64,000 nucleotides of DNA from Aphelenchoides besseyi (lineage: Eukaryota; Nematoda; Chromadorea; Rhabditida; Aphelenchoididae), in the NCBI GenBank assembly GCA_024699855.1, contig JAMPIQ010000001.1:13702001-13766000 (forward strand), read 5' to 3'. The notes beneath the pieces are model-generated. The model saw nothing but the letters and a program-made list of their open reading frames with translations. It made no database searches and was not told the origin of the DNA. Below are positions 34,385 through 44,400 of this stretch, in pieces. Each line of letters opens with the position of its first letter. Within the stretch, counting starts at the first letter, position 1. The position numbers and the translations under genes were made by a program.

Positions 34385-35255
34385 GGGTACTTTTGCAGTT
34401 TAGCTCTCCCTAGAAAAATGCTGTTCGCCCCCCCCCCCCCGACGGAATTTTTAAAAAATAAAACAGCAAATAAGGGAAATTAAATTGTCCCGATAGCATC
34501 AAAGCAGTTGTTAACTGTAAAGGACATTATTGAACGGGATAGTACTCAGCGATTTGAGACCACAAATTGTACATTACGTTCGGTCCACGAAACTGTTGAC
34601 GCCAACAAAGGTCTGCCACGTATCCCTCAAATACTGATCGTACAGTCCCGAATTCGTGCTTGTGACGGCGCTTGAATTTTTGCCACAACTGCTCAATCTT
34701 GTTGGTGTGGGCGTAATCGTATTCGGTTTCGATGAAGATTCGTACATAAAAAGCTTTCTCTTGATTGGAGTAACCCATTTTCAAACAGAATAACGAAGAA
34801 ATAAAGCAAAAAGATGAAAAACGTCGTAATTTTGACCACTTTTCCAACTCGATGGTTCACAAGCAAAGGGGGACCCTTAGGTCAAAAAATCGAAATCTTC
34901 GAAATTCCAAATTTGGTATCATTAGAATTTGGGGATTGTAAGGATTCAGAAAATATATAGTTTGTCTAGAAAAAAATCAAAAATAAGAACGTTATTCGAG
35001 ATTTCGACAAGGTCATTCATTTTGCCCACCCTGTAGTAGAAAAAACACGAGTTGACTGACAGAAAACACGATTTTCGACAAATGTTTTGATTTTTCACAA
35101 GGTGATTCACCACCAGAAACGTTCATTACACCTTTGAAGTCGTAAACATCCGGCCAACTGCTTAAAACGTGCAACCGCGACTCAAAAATTTGATTTTTTT
35201 CTTCAGAGGGGGGCCCAACTGTATTTATCCGGGGGGCTAAACTGCAAAAGTACCC
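34385..35255. mobile_element. Composite element with perfect 20-bp terminal inverted repeats
   Basis: GGGTACTTTTGCAGTTTAGC at 34385-34404 is repeated as an exact inverted copy at 35236-35255, giving an 871-bp unit. Inside are a poly-C run near 34430, an ISXO2-type transposase fragment (minus), and the truncated 5' end of a mariner copy (end CAGGGTGGGCAAAATGA at 35033, TA at 35034). So at least two unrelated transposons have been joined in one unit. No clear target duplication was found. Confidence 0.65.
34527..34778 (-). pseudogene. Chimeric transposase ORF: mariner N-terminus fused to ISXO2 C-terminus
   Basis: An open frame of 83 residues starts MGYSNQEKAFYVRIFIETEY, which aligns with the mariner transposase start at 32996, and then switches in frame to AHTNKIEQLWQKFKRR...FEGYVADLCWRQQF, the C-terminal block of ISXO2-like (IS1595/Merlin) transposases seen again at 40093. 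The switch lies near 34712. No catalytic core is included. It may be a chance fusion. Confidence 0.6.
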
Positions 35256-36149
35256 ATTATGTTTTTACATTTCGAACACATTTGTGTTTAGAGTGCTGTT
35301 GCAATATTTTCATCAATTGCCATTGTTGCCCGCGAGATTTGCTCAGCGGCATCAACACCTTTGCAACTGAAATTTTACCTAAACTTCTTCCGCCGATTTG
35401 GAGCGATGGCCATTTTACATGTACACTAGTGCTTGGTGCTTGCACGGGCATGTAACTCTTATGCACATGTTTTTAACATGTTAACCCAATTTTTAGGTTA
35501 GAATCGGAAGTTGCAGTACCCGACAGGCCGACAGTCTTGCCACTATTGTACCCACATTGTAAACACCGTCTTAAACGTAAGAATTTTACATTTTTTATTT
35601 TATTATAATAGCAACTAATTTGCAGATCACTACAATGGTAGTAAACTTACTGAATGACGGAGCCCAGCATGTGTTGTGTCGACATCATACGCTCCCGGAA
35701 CAACGTAATTCGTGTGTACGACAGGCAGACGCATTGCACGAATGACCACCCGTTACAGAGACAGAATCAAAGACAATGTAAATTTGAAATTAAATTTAAG
35801 ATTTTAATTCATTGTTTCAGAAGTTCATTTGGGATATGTGCGAAGATACGCTGAATTTTTTGAAAGGCTACTTTGTCCCATCGCAGCTATTAATGACTTT
35901 TATTGTATTAAATAAAAATTGACAACTGCAGTTGAAATACTTTATATAAAAAATATGAAATTAAAGCGCAACAAAAAATTCAACTATTTTAAGCACCAGT
36001 AAAATTCGCGGCTTTGCCGCTCGCTTTCTTTACTTGTGTTTTGTGTGGGTTAAACTTGCGGCTTTGTCACTTGCTTACTTGTAAACAATAACAAAAAATT
36101 CAACAATTAACTGATGAAAGGCACTAAAATCAAGAAATCAGAAACTTGA
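35256..36149. other. Repeat-rich intergenic sequence, no gene
   Basis: No domain-bearing frame was found. Short related words (GCGGCTTTG, AAAATTCAAC) repeat between 36000 and 36110 at the edge of the tandem repeat that follows. Confidence 0.4.
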
Positions 36150-36590
36150 CATTACATCGATCGTATCTCTGCGAATAGCTGTTTTGGAGACATGTATTAA
36201 ATACCGATGTAACGCTCATTAGTTGCGTTTTCTAGAATTCTAATATGCACCTGTCAAACCACGACAAAAAATTACAACAAATACCTCTCGATTCGCACTG
36301 AAACCGAAAAAATCCGTAATCTCACATTATATTGGTTCGAATATCTATCTTCGAGTTGCGTATTATATACTGTTGTAACGCTCATTAGATGAGCTTTCTG
36401 GATTACTAACATACATCTGTCAATCAATGACAAAAGTTCAACAATTCCCTGCTGAAGTCCACTTAAGCCCAAATTTTAAGGGCCCGCATTATATCGATCG
36501 TATCTTTGTGAGTAGTCATCCTCAAACTATGTACTATATACCATTGTAACGTTTTTTAATTGCGCTTTCTAGAATGCTATTATACATATT
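36150..36590. repeat. Diverged tandem repeat, about 165-175 bp x 3
   Basis: Three copies begin at about 36150, 36324 and 36487 with CATTAxATxGxTCGxATxTxT. Each contains a TATxATATACxxxTGTAACG block and a GCxTTCTxGAATxxTAxxATxCAxxT block, with spacings of 174 and 163 bp. Divergence is high, so it is old. No coding potential. Confidence 0.6.
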
Positions 36591-37048
36591 AGAGAAACAT
36601 CTTAACAACCAAAATATGTGGACCCGCATTTGGAGCAAAAATGAACAGAAAATTTCTACCAAAGTTTATAACTTCATTGTAATTATTTTATATGCTGTCA
36701 TATATTGCATGTCGATGAGCCCTACTGATGCGCACAACGCTATGTTCTTTCAAGGCAATCGGCTCAAGTTTCGATATGGTTTGATTAGAAAAACTGATTT
36801 CAGTGTTAATTTCAAGTCAAAAATTTACTCAGTAAAAGTTAGTATCTTGCGAAACAAATGTCAAATACGTACTCTCCATACTCAAATCTATAAGTTGGAA
36901 CCCTTTCTTTTGCTCAAACATTCATAAGCGTCACCCCATCACCATCACCACCACCATCATTGCCGATTAGTTGGGGGATCTCAATTTGCAAAACCAAATT
37001 AGACACACTTATTACGACATCTAGACGGTTTAAGCATAAAGACCCCGT

Positions 37049-37774
37049 CTAACGACTGAAGAAGCATTTTTGTGATAACTGAAAAAGCTGTTTTCGGGTT
37101 TTAGAAGAGAGAACAAACAATTGATTAATTAATTCCTTATCTGGTCTTTTTTGACCGTTGGCTTGTGTCGCTTTTAAATATGCCATTTTGAATAGTTGGC
37201 GAATTTCGGGAAACTTTTTGCCCATAAACTTCGCAGCAGACTCAATATCTTCATGCCAAAAACTATCCTCAACATTTGCATTTTTATTGATGTCATAAAT
37301 TTTCTCTTGGAATTGTTCTTCAAGTTGATGGGATAACATGGTGTCGGTTTCACACTTGTCCAATCTTCTTTAACCAAGCCAGTAAAACTCATTTGTTGAG
37401 ATTTCAAGCAAAAGTACTGACGAAGTTCATGTCCAATTTGAATGTAAGCCACATTTACTAATGAAGCAGCAAACACGATAACCAAGCCGAATCTGGATTT
37501 GTTGCCGTATAGAGCCTTATAATCGCTTTTGGACATACAATAATTTGAGACCTTAGACAAATATTGTTCATAAACTTGTGTAAAGTCCATCGATTTTTTT
37601 AGTTGGCTGAGAGGAAACGAGAAAACCTAAAAAAATTAATTTTGCGTCATTTGAGCTTAGTACAGAGTGGGTAAAACAAAAAAACAAATTCCACTTACCA
37701 TTTGGACTAACATATTCTGCGCGTACACTTGAATTGATAACAAAAAAGACGGTGGAAAAGAGCAAAAGATGCAT
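37049..37774 (-). pseudogene. Broken secreted-protein gene, unknown family
   Basis: An ATG at 37774 opens a good signal peptide (MHLLLFSTVFFVINSSVRA) and runs to a GTAAGT donor near 37698. After an intron of about 70 bp, a second exon reads MDFTQVYEQYLSKVSNYCMSK...HELRQYFCLKSQQMSFTG. About 37356 the reading shifts by one base into DKCETDTMLSHQLEEQF... and ends QKCFFSR at 37049. The signal-peptide exon is also out of phase with exon 2. Two phase conflicts suggest a decayed gene or sequence errors. Alternating short helices and few cysteines resemble small nematode secreted helical proteins, with no firm match. Confidence 0.4.
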
Positions 37775-38065
37775 TGGCTTAAACTTAAAACTAAAAACGA
37801 TTGCAAACCACGTAAATACATCGATTTGAAGACAGCTATAACAATTGCTCGAACATGCACTCACGTAGTCAAAGATTGTACAAAACTAAATATGCGTCGA
37901 ATTGCATTGCATACACCCGTATCCGCGCGACAATATTTTATGTCAAGTTTCTTCTTTATCGGGACGTCGTAATCCCCTTTTCATTGCTCTTTGCAACAAA
38001 TATGAGTTTTCTCTACTTCACAATAAAGCAAAATAAATTAGCTCTAAACAAAATTAACCAAACTA

Positions 38066-39494
38066 CAGTAGCGAGCAAAAATCTGGACACTTTTTTTATG
38101 TTCAGTTAGACGCGCATTTAGTTGCGCTGTTGTTTGCGCATTTAAAAAAAGTTGTTTAAAGAAATGTAGAGCATTGTCTTAGCTTCAATTTGACACCAAA
38201 TTTGCATTATTCTGAACGTTCCCTATAGAAATTGGTTTTGACAACAGCAAATCGATTGAAAAATCTGCGAGCAAAAATCTGGACACTTTTGCAGACATAT
38301 GAAACAAACAGAAGAAAAGTCGGTTTATTTGGCTGATTTTAATAAGTTGAGATCAATATTTTGTCGCGGATCCTTTTTGCTCGATTACGGCTGCGCACCG
38401 GCGGGGCATTGACTCGATCAATTTGGAAAAATATAAAGTGGGGATTTGAGACCATTGATACGAAAGTTCAGCGAAAAGTTCTTCCCGTTTTTTGAACTTT
38501 TTACCACGGAGACCTTCTTGGAGTTTTGACCAAAGATTCTCAATAGGGTTGAGGTCCGGAGACTGAGCCGGCCACGGTAAAACTTTCACTTTCTTTGACC
38601 CGAGAAATTTTTTGACCGATTTGACGGTATGTTTGGGATTATTGTCGTGTTGAAAAACCCATCCCGGAGTCCCTTTTTGTTGTGCCCAAGGTAACATGAT
38701 AGTTTCCAAGATATTCTTGTACTTGAATTGATCCATGATACCGTCAATTTGAAACAACGGACCCAACCCTTCCAGACTAAAACAGCCCCAGACCATGACA
38801 TTACCACCGCCGTGTTTTACCGTACCAATAGTGTACTTCGGATCAAATCGAGTGTTGGACGGACGACGGACGTAACGAACACTATCAGAATTGCACAGAT
38901 TGAACTTTGATTCGTCGCTCCAAATAACTTTCTTCCAGTCGTCGATCGTCCATTGCGCATGCTCTCGGGCAAAAGCCAGTCGTTTCTTCTTGTTGATTTC
39001 AGAGATGAACGGCTTCTTGGCAGCGATTCGACCATGTAATCCAACTTCTGATAAGCGTCTTCGAACTGTGTGAACTTGAATTTGCGAGACGCCGGCTTCT
39101 GTGGCGACTTCGGATGCCGATAATTTCGGGTTCTTTTTTTAAACACGCACAAGTTCTCGATCGGTTCTAAACGCAATGAACAATAGTAGAAGTTTAAAAC
39201 TAACTTCGGCGATGTCTTACGTGGTCGTCCACGTTTTTCATCATTCATCGGCTTCTTGGCACGTACGTAAACTTTCCGGACGGCACTTTTGCCCATTGAT
39301 ACGCGATTTCCAATTTCTTCGAATGTCAGCTCGTCAACATCTCGCAATTTTAGAATCAACTGCTCGATTTGTAGACTAGTTTTAACTCTTGGAGCCATTG
39401 CAGTAAATAAATAACAAAAACAATGAAAAACAATGGGGAAACCGAACGAAATTTCTTATAATAAGAAAAGTGTCCAGATTTTTGCTCGCTACTG
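38066..39494 (-). mobile_element. Tc1-like element with DD34E transposase
   Basis: Ends CAGTAGCGAGCAAAAATCTG are repeated inverted (about 29 bp), with TA on each side (38064-38065, 39495-39496); 1,429 bp. An internal direct copy of the end (GCGAGCAAAAATCTGGACAC at about 38268) is a subterminal repeat, possibly a transposase-binding site. The transposase is on the minus strand. It lies just upstream of the integrase relic at 39519. Confidence 0.85.
38353..39398 (-). pseudogene. Tc1 transposase, almost intact, one in-frame TAA
   Basis: Exon 39398-39205 encodes MAPRVKTSLQIEQLILKLRD and the paired-type HTH plus the GRPRK hook; a 38-bp intron (39204-39167) follows; exon 39166-38353 carries the catalytic core: WSDESKFNL, FQHDNNPKHT and SPDLNPIENLW. 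Exactly 34 residues separate the second Asp from the Glu, the Tc1 DD34E signature. A single TAA at 39139-39141 interrupts the linker just before KKNPKLSASEV. Everything else is open, so the copy is young. Length agrees with the family (about 335 aa). Confidence 0.85.
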
Positions 39495-39518
39495 TACATT
39501 AAAATTACATTATCAGAC

Positions 39519-39773
39519 CGTTTACCTCAACAGTATTCGTATAATCAAATCGACCCAACTGTTCAGCAATTTCTATCCGTTGATGACGTTGCAAACTTGT
39601 CCCATCGTTCAACTATTGGATCCTAATCAACAATTGAAACTCAAGGTTTCATTCATTGTTCTTGTAGCCAGCAGTGCCAAACCAACCGGTGTAAATGCTT
39701 CAAATCTGGTCGCTCATGCAACTCTCGGTGCCATAATTTACAATCCTGGCACAACAACGATCATTCCAGTTAA
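39519..39773 (+). pseudogene. Integrase C-terminal relic with CXC cysteine tail
   Basis: One frame reads RLPQQYSYNQIDPTVQQFLS, a TAA at 39624-39626, then CSCSQQCQTNRCKCFKSGRSC and CNSRCHN before a final TAA. The L.Q.YS.NQ block and the C-x-C...C-x-C cysteine cluster are the C-terminal end of KRBA2-type integrases of animal transposons. The relic begins about 25 bp after the right end of the Tc1 element. Another overlapping frame (to 39807) is also open but has no recognisable motif. Whether Tc1 split this gene or only lies beside it is not certain. Confidence 0.6.
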
Positions 39774-40092
39774 TGTAAATCATCTTTCCGGACGTGATTA
39801 TTTCTAAATACTCTCCCACTTATGAATTATTTCTTTGCTTCATTCCGATTATGGGATCTTGTCTGTTATTCCCCCCCCTTTTTGCGAACAGATCGCTCGC
39901 GAATTTTGAAATCAACCCGCTCGCTATAATGCGAACGTTTCCAGTGCCCTAGACCACTCGGCCATTCGGTTCACAAATCCAGACCAAAAAGACGGTTTCG
40001 ACCGGGTTTTGGATCTGTGCAGTTTACTGGCGTGAGGAAAGGGGTGGGTTGGTTTTTGGATTGTTTATGATAAAGAAAACAATTAGCAAAGC
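39774..40092. other. Non-coding; possible left end of the ISXO2 element
   Basis: Near 39870 TCTGTTATTCCCCCCCC, followed by a GATCGCTCGCGAATT block, resembles the inverted form of the sequence near 45955-45995 on the other side of the ISXO2/Gypsy nest. These may be the imperfect inverted ends of the host ISXO2 element. No gene. Confidence 0.35.
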
Positions 40093-40538
40093 TTAGCGAA
40101 GGGGATTGTATTTCGAAATATCCTCGATGATTTGGTAAAACGCGTTTGAATCCTTCAATTGCTTTCGCCACATAAACTTGCAAAGATATGAGTCCAATTC
40201 ATCTCGCGAAGTACTCCATCGACGTCGATTGGAAGCTTTGGCCTGCTTCCACATCGACTCGACCGTATTCGTGCAGGCGCCGCTTTCAGGATCGACAAAA
40301 TTACGAGAATGATTGACGGTACTGTGCGTGTACAATTCGTTGCCTTGCTCGTCTTTCAATTCTGGTATTTCCGACAGATATGCCGCCCAGCAGTCACTGA
40401 TAATGTGGGTGCCGGGTAGAATCGACTCAAGGATCACTGATTTCAACATTTCTTTTGTTCTGTTTTCGACAGCGTATAGAAAACATTCGTTCGATTCGCG
40501 GCATATTCCACCAAATACCCACTGCTGAGGTAGAACGC
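40093..40538 (-). pseudogene. ISXO2-like (Merlin-type) transposase, C-terminal part
   Basis: Reads VLPQQWVFGGICRESNECF, then LPGTHIISDCWAAYLSEIP, VNHSRNFVDPESGACTNTVE, SMWKQAKASNRRR and YLCKFMWRKQL, ending NPLR at 40093. This is the IS1595/ISXO2 DDE core found in eukaryotic Merlin transposons: SD.W.AY holds one catalytic Asp and the VNHS.NFVDP.TGA.TN.IE block the Glu-bearing helix. The N-terminal part is at 45367-45884, beyond a Gypsy insertion; across the duplicated AACGC site the frame continues. Confidence 0.8.
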
Positions 40539-40719
40539 TGTCCTGATCCTAGCGGTTAAGCCCTTGAAATTGGTTGTCAACTGCCGCTCGCTCCCTACGC
40601 GATCGCCTTGGCATTCCGCGGTTTACCTCCGCCTCCCCCGCTCCCCGATGACCAGTTGGTGTTCGTTGTTATTTATTTTTAGTGTCTAATAAACCCGTCT
40701 GTTATCGAAGAACAGAACA
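40539..40719 (+). repeat. 5' LTR of the Gypsy element
   Basis: 181 bp, begins TGTCCTGATCCTAGCGG and ends AGAACAGAACA. It contains an AATAAA near 40688 that would act as the R-region poly(A) signal in the 3' copy. A GC/CT-rich block with CTCCCCG precedes it. Confidence 0.93.
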
Positions 40720-40735
40720 ATGGCGCAGGCAGAAA
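40720..40735 (+). promoter_or_regulatory. Primer-binding site, overlapping the gag ATG
   Basis: TGGCGCAGGCAG starts at 40721, the usual TGG (pairing with tRNA CCA) directly after the LTR. The gag ATG (40720-40722) abuts the LTR end, so the PBS is inside the coding sequence. The matching tRNA was not identified. Confidence 0.6.
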
Positions 40736-41436
40736 AACTCGAATCTACGTGGAAAACTCAACTTACGAAAGCCACAAAGGCGATCACGGACTTCCGGACA
40801 GGTTGGAAAGCTCTAAACCCAAAATTTCAGAGCAAAAATGCCACCGAAAGCGATGTCCAAGAAGCTACACAAATGTCCGTCAAATTGTCTCGAAAAAGTC
40901 AAATCATCAAGCAATACAACGATCTATGGATTGCAAATGGAGATGAGGAAGCGTTGATGGAGTACTTGAAGACAACCGATTTTCAAACGATCCAAATCGA
41001 AGCAGAAGAAACAGTGGATGAAATTCAATTAGCCCTGAAGTGGCACGAACAACGAACCGCAAGTTCAGCACCGATGTCGATTCCCACAACGGGAACGCCA
41101 ACGCAAATTGTCCAATCTCCAATCCAAATCATGGAGTCTATTCAAAGAATCGTTGACAAATTCTCTTACGACCCGAACAACGACAAAACGTTTGGTAAAT
41201 GGTTCGACCGATACAAAACGATCATCAAAGACCCGAAATTGTCAACCGACGAACACAGATCGATCATTCTGAACTCGCTCGGCACGGAAGAGTACAACCG
41301 CTTCAGCGACTGGTCACTCCCGACGAAACCAAAAGCGATGGACTTCGACGACTTGATCAAACAGCTAAGTGACCATTTCAATGACATTTGTTACTACATT
41401 TCAGCGACGTCTTCAGGTTCTGTCAATTCGACATGA
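40720..41436 (+). CDS. gag: Gypsy gag frame (238 aa, N-terminal part of capsid)
   Basis: Starts MAQAEKLESTWKTQLTKATK at the first base after the 5' LTR. The second half (KFSYDPNNDKTFGKWFDRYK, LNSLGTEEYNRFSDW) is a capsid-like helical region. The frame ends shortly after the pol frame opens in +1; the capsid homology appears to continue in that second frame. So the frame change falls in the capsid, rather than after nucleocapsid as in programmed gag-pol shifts. No membrane or myristoylation signal was seen. Confidence 0.75.
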   Translation: MAQAEKLESTWKTQLTKATKAITDFRTGWKALNPKFQSKNATESDVQEATQMSVKLSRKSQIIKQYNDLWIANGDEEALMEYLKTTDFQTIQIEAEETVDEIQLALKWHEQRTASSAPMSIPTTGTPTQIVQSPIQIMESIQRIVDKFSYDPNNDKTFGKWFDRYKTIIKDPKLSTDEHRSIILNSLGTEEYNRFSDWSLPTKPKAMDFDDLIKQLSDHFNDICYYISATSSGSVNST

Positions 41437-44400
41437 AGATGGCGAGTCCGTCGAAACTCTGGGCGAACGGATCAACTCTAAATTTGTCCTGTGCAAATGG
41501 TCCGCAATGAAAGACGACGATGTCAAATGCCTTCTCTTCGCACTCGCTCTCAACCGTCCCGAAGACGCGTCACTCCAGGAAATTGCACTCAAAGAACTCG
41601 ACGCTACGACAACTCCAACGTTGGAACGTCTAGTCATCAAATGTCGAGATCAACTGAACCGAATGGCAAACCGGCAAATGGCTCAACAACAAACAGAGGG
41701 AATACTGTCGATCAAGAAAGTCGAGCGAAATTCTTCAACAGCGAATGAACTCTACAAACGGAAGTTCAAACCGAAGAAAACACGTCCAAACAACGCGACA
41801 ACTGCTCAACAGGGAAACAGCAACAAACCGGCAACCGATTCGACTGAGCAATCGAAACCCAAATGTCAAGGCTGCGGGGCAGTCAAACATCAACGTTCCG
41901 AATGCCCGTTCAAAGAAGCGATATGTCGCGGATGCGGCATCAAAGGCCATCTGGTTGCAGTCTGCCGAAAGGCTGGAAAACAAATTCAAGTCATCAGCAT
42001 CAACAACTTGAATGTTCACCGACGAACCGCCGTCATCGAACTCAACGAACAACACGTCAAATTCCAATTGGACACAGCAGCCGACGCCAACGTCATTGGA
42101 ATCGACGAATGGCAACTTCTTGGTCAACCGGAACTCTCAACCCCACAAATATCAGCTGTTGGAGTCGACCAGAAGCCACTCAAGATCTTTGGCACGTTCA
42201 CCACAACTGCCAAATGGAACGACAAAGAAATCGAATTGCAAATCTACGTTCTCAAGCGCCAGAACTGTGCACTACTGTCTTCCAAGGAAATGGATCAATT
42301 CGCAATGGTTACCTACGCCATGGGAATCAACCAAATCCAGAAGTCAAACGAGTATCACGACGAACTCCGACATCAATTCTCCGAAGTGTTCGAGGACACT
42401 CTAGGAGAATGCAACCGAATCGCAGCCCAACTCCACGTGGACCCAAATGCAAAACCGACACATTTGCCACGACGACCACTCCCGCTCTCCGTTGAACCGC
42501 TCGTCAATCAGGAATTGGATCGTCTAGAAGCTGCTGGAATCATTTCCAAAGTGGACACATCAAAATGGGCCACACCAATCGTGGTTGCAAAGAAACCGCA
42601 TGGAAAAATTCGGATATGCGCAGACTACTCCACCGGACTCAATACCGCACTTCAAGAAGACGCGTATCCTTTGCCCAACATCGAGGATATTTTTGGTAAG
42701 CTCGCTGGTAATTCTATTTTCAGCCAATTGGATTTGCGCGATGCATATCTTCAACTCACGTTGTCAGACGAGTCAAAACCGTTCACCACAATCACCACTC
42801 ATCGCGGATTGTACCAATATGAGCGAATGAATTTCGGACTCAAAACAGCACCGGCAATTTTCCAGCGAACCGTTGATCAAATGCTTAATGGACTAAGCGG
42901 CGTCATCGGATACCTCGACGACATTCTCATCGTTGGCAGCAACCAGAAAGAACACGACGACCGACTTCACAGCGCTCTTACTCGCATTCAAGATTGGGGC
43001 TTCAAAATCCAATTGCACAAGTGTAAGTTCAACCAAAAAGAAGTGAAATATTTAGGGTCGATCATCGACAAAAACGGAATTCGACCGGATCCAGAGAAAC
43101 TCCGAGCAATCGAACATCTCCGAAAACCGCAAACCGTCCCCGAAGTTCGAACACTTTTGGGCCTTGTCAACTACTACGGCAAGTTCGTGCATCAACTCCA
43201 CGTACTCAAACAACCGCTGGAGAAACTCATCGGCAAAAATGTCGAATTCAAGTGGACAACCGACCAAGAGAGCGCGTTCCAACGAATCAAATCAACGCTC
43301 CTCAGTCCGCTCGCTTTAGCTCACTACGATCCACGACAAGAACTAATCGTTGCAGCCGATGCATCACCGCAGGGAATGGGCGCAGTACTCCAACAACGAT
43401 ACACAGATGGATCAGTTAAAGCGGTTTTTCACATTTCAAAATCTTTTTCAGAGATCCAACGACGTTACTCGCAAATTGAAAAAGAAGCGCTGGCAATTGT
43501 GACCGCCGTCGAACGATTTCACCGTTTCATCTATGGACGCCACTTCACGTTGTTAACTGACCATCGACCGCTTCTGGCTCTCTTCAGAACAGAACAAACA
43601 AAAGGCCTCGATGGACGAACAACGGCTCGACTCGCTCGATGGGCACTTCGACTCTTGTCCTACGACTTCAAAATCCAACACGTCAGAACGGAAGACTTCG
43701 GATTCGCCGACGCACTATCCCGTCTCATACAAGAGCGCAAACAAGGAACGGACAACGAAATGGAGGAAGTTATCAATCAGTTGCAAACCGTCGACCATGA
43801 CATCGAACTATTGATCAACGAGACGACTACCAAATTGGAACCAAAGGTAACGCTCCCAATTATTAAATCAGCTACTTACAGCGACCCGTCTCTCTCCGCC
43901 GTTATTCAACGAATCCGAACACAATGGTCCGATACCGACAAACACGATCCACTCGTCGGTACATTTTACGGCAAACGAAACGAACTCTACGAAGCCAATG
44001 GAAGCCTCCTATGGAAAGACCGCGTCGTCATCCCACTCAAACTTCGTCAACAAGTTCTCAACATCATTCACACTGGTCACCCTGGCATCCAACGCTCCAA
44101 ACGACTAGCCCGAGAACACGTCTATTGGCCCGGAATGAATTCCGAGATAGACAAATTGGTTCGTCATTGCCAATCATGTGCAGAAACAGCCGTCAACCCG
44201 AGAAAAGCTACTCTACAGCAATGGCCAACAACGACTGAACCGATGCAACGTCTTCACGCCGACTTCGCAGGTCCACTTCACGGTCATCACATTCTCATCG
44301 TTGTCGACTCACACACCAATTTCATTTGGACGCACAAAATGAAACAGACCACTTCCGAGCGAACCATCGATGCTCTGCGACAAATTTTCCTTCAATTTGG

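Larger units (their letters stand above)
32313..34393 (-). pseudogene. KRBA2/Ginger-type integrase relic, split by a mariner insertion
   Basis: Reading right to left: DHHTKFLSLRALKNKTTK, then LLDIFSTFGAPK up to the TA at 34277; then, after the mariner element (32902-34276), LHTGNSREFKNEEIEQLACE, a TAA, GAKCVYGKPRHSEAQELFKR, TRWVPLLSMIRYQKN, HAGIGMTSYRALFG and a C-terminal REAVLRA...QAERVLRASQRR. This is the retroviral-type DDE integrase core common in animal KRBA2/GIN1-like transposon proteins. Defects: an in-frame stop, the insertion, and a frameshift near 32412. A 46-bp GT...TTTTAG segment (about 32587-32632) interrupts the C-terminal part and may be an intron. The second catalytic Asp position reads HTGN rather than the usual SDNG. 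Confidence 0.7.

Noticed and set aside
34429..34440. Poly-C run as a regulatory or G-quadruplex element
   Set aside because: Single homopolymer inside a transposon; no pattern of repeated G-tracts beyond it.
36938..36962. CAC/CAT run that would encode a histidine string
   Set aside because: Short trinucleotide run in non-coding DNA after an unsupported frame; looks like a microsatellite, not a tag or gene.
39433..39807. 124-residue plus-strand frame at the right end of Tc1
   Set aside because: It starts inside the Tc1 end and overlaps the integrase relic whose C-x-C and YS.NQ motifs are in another frame.
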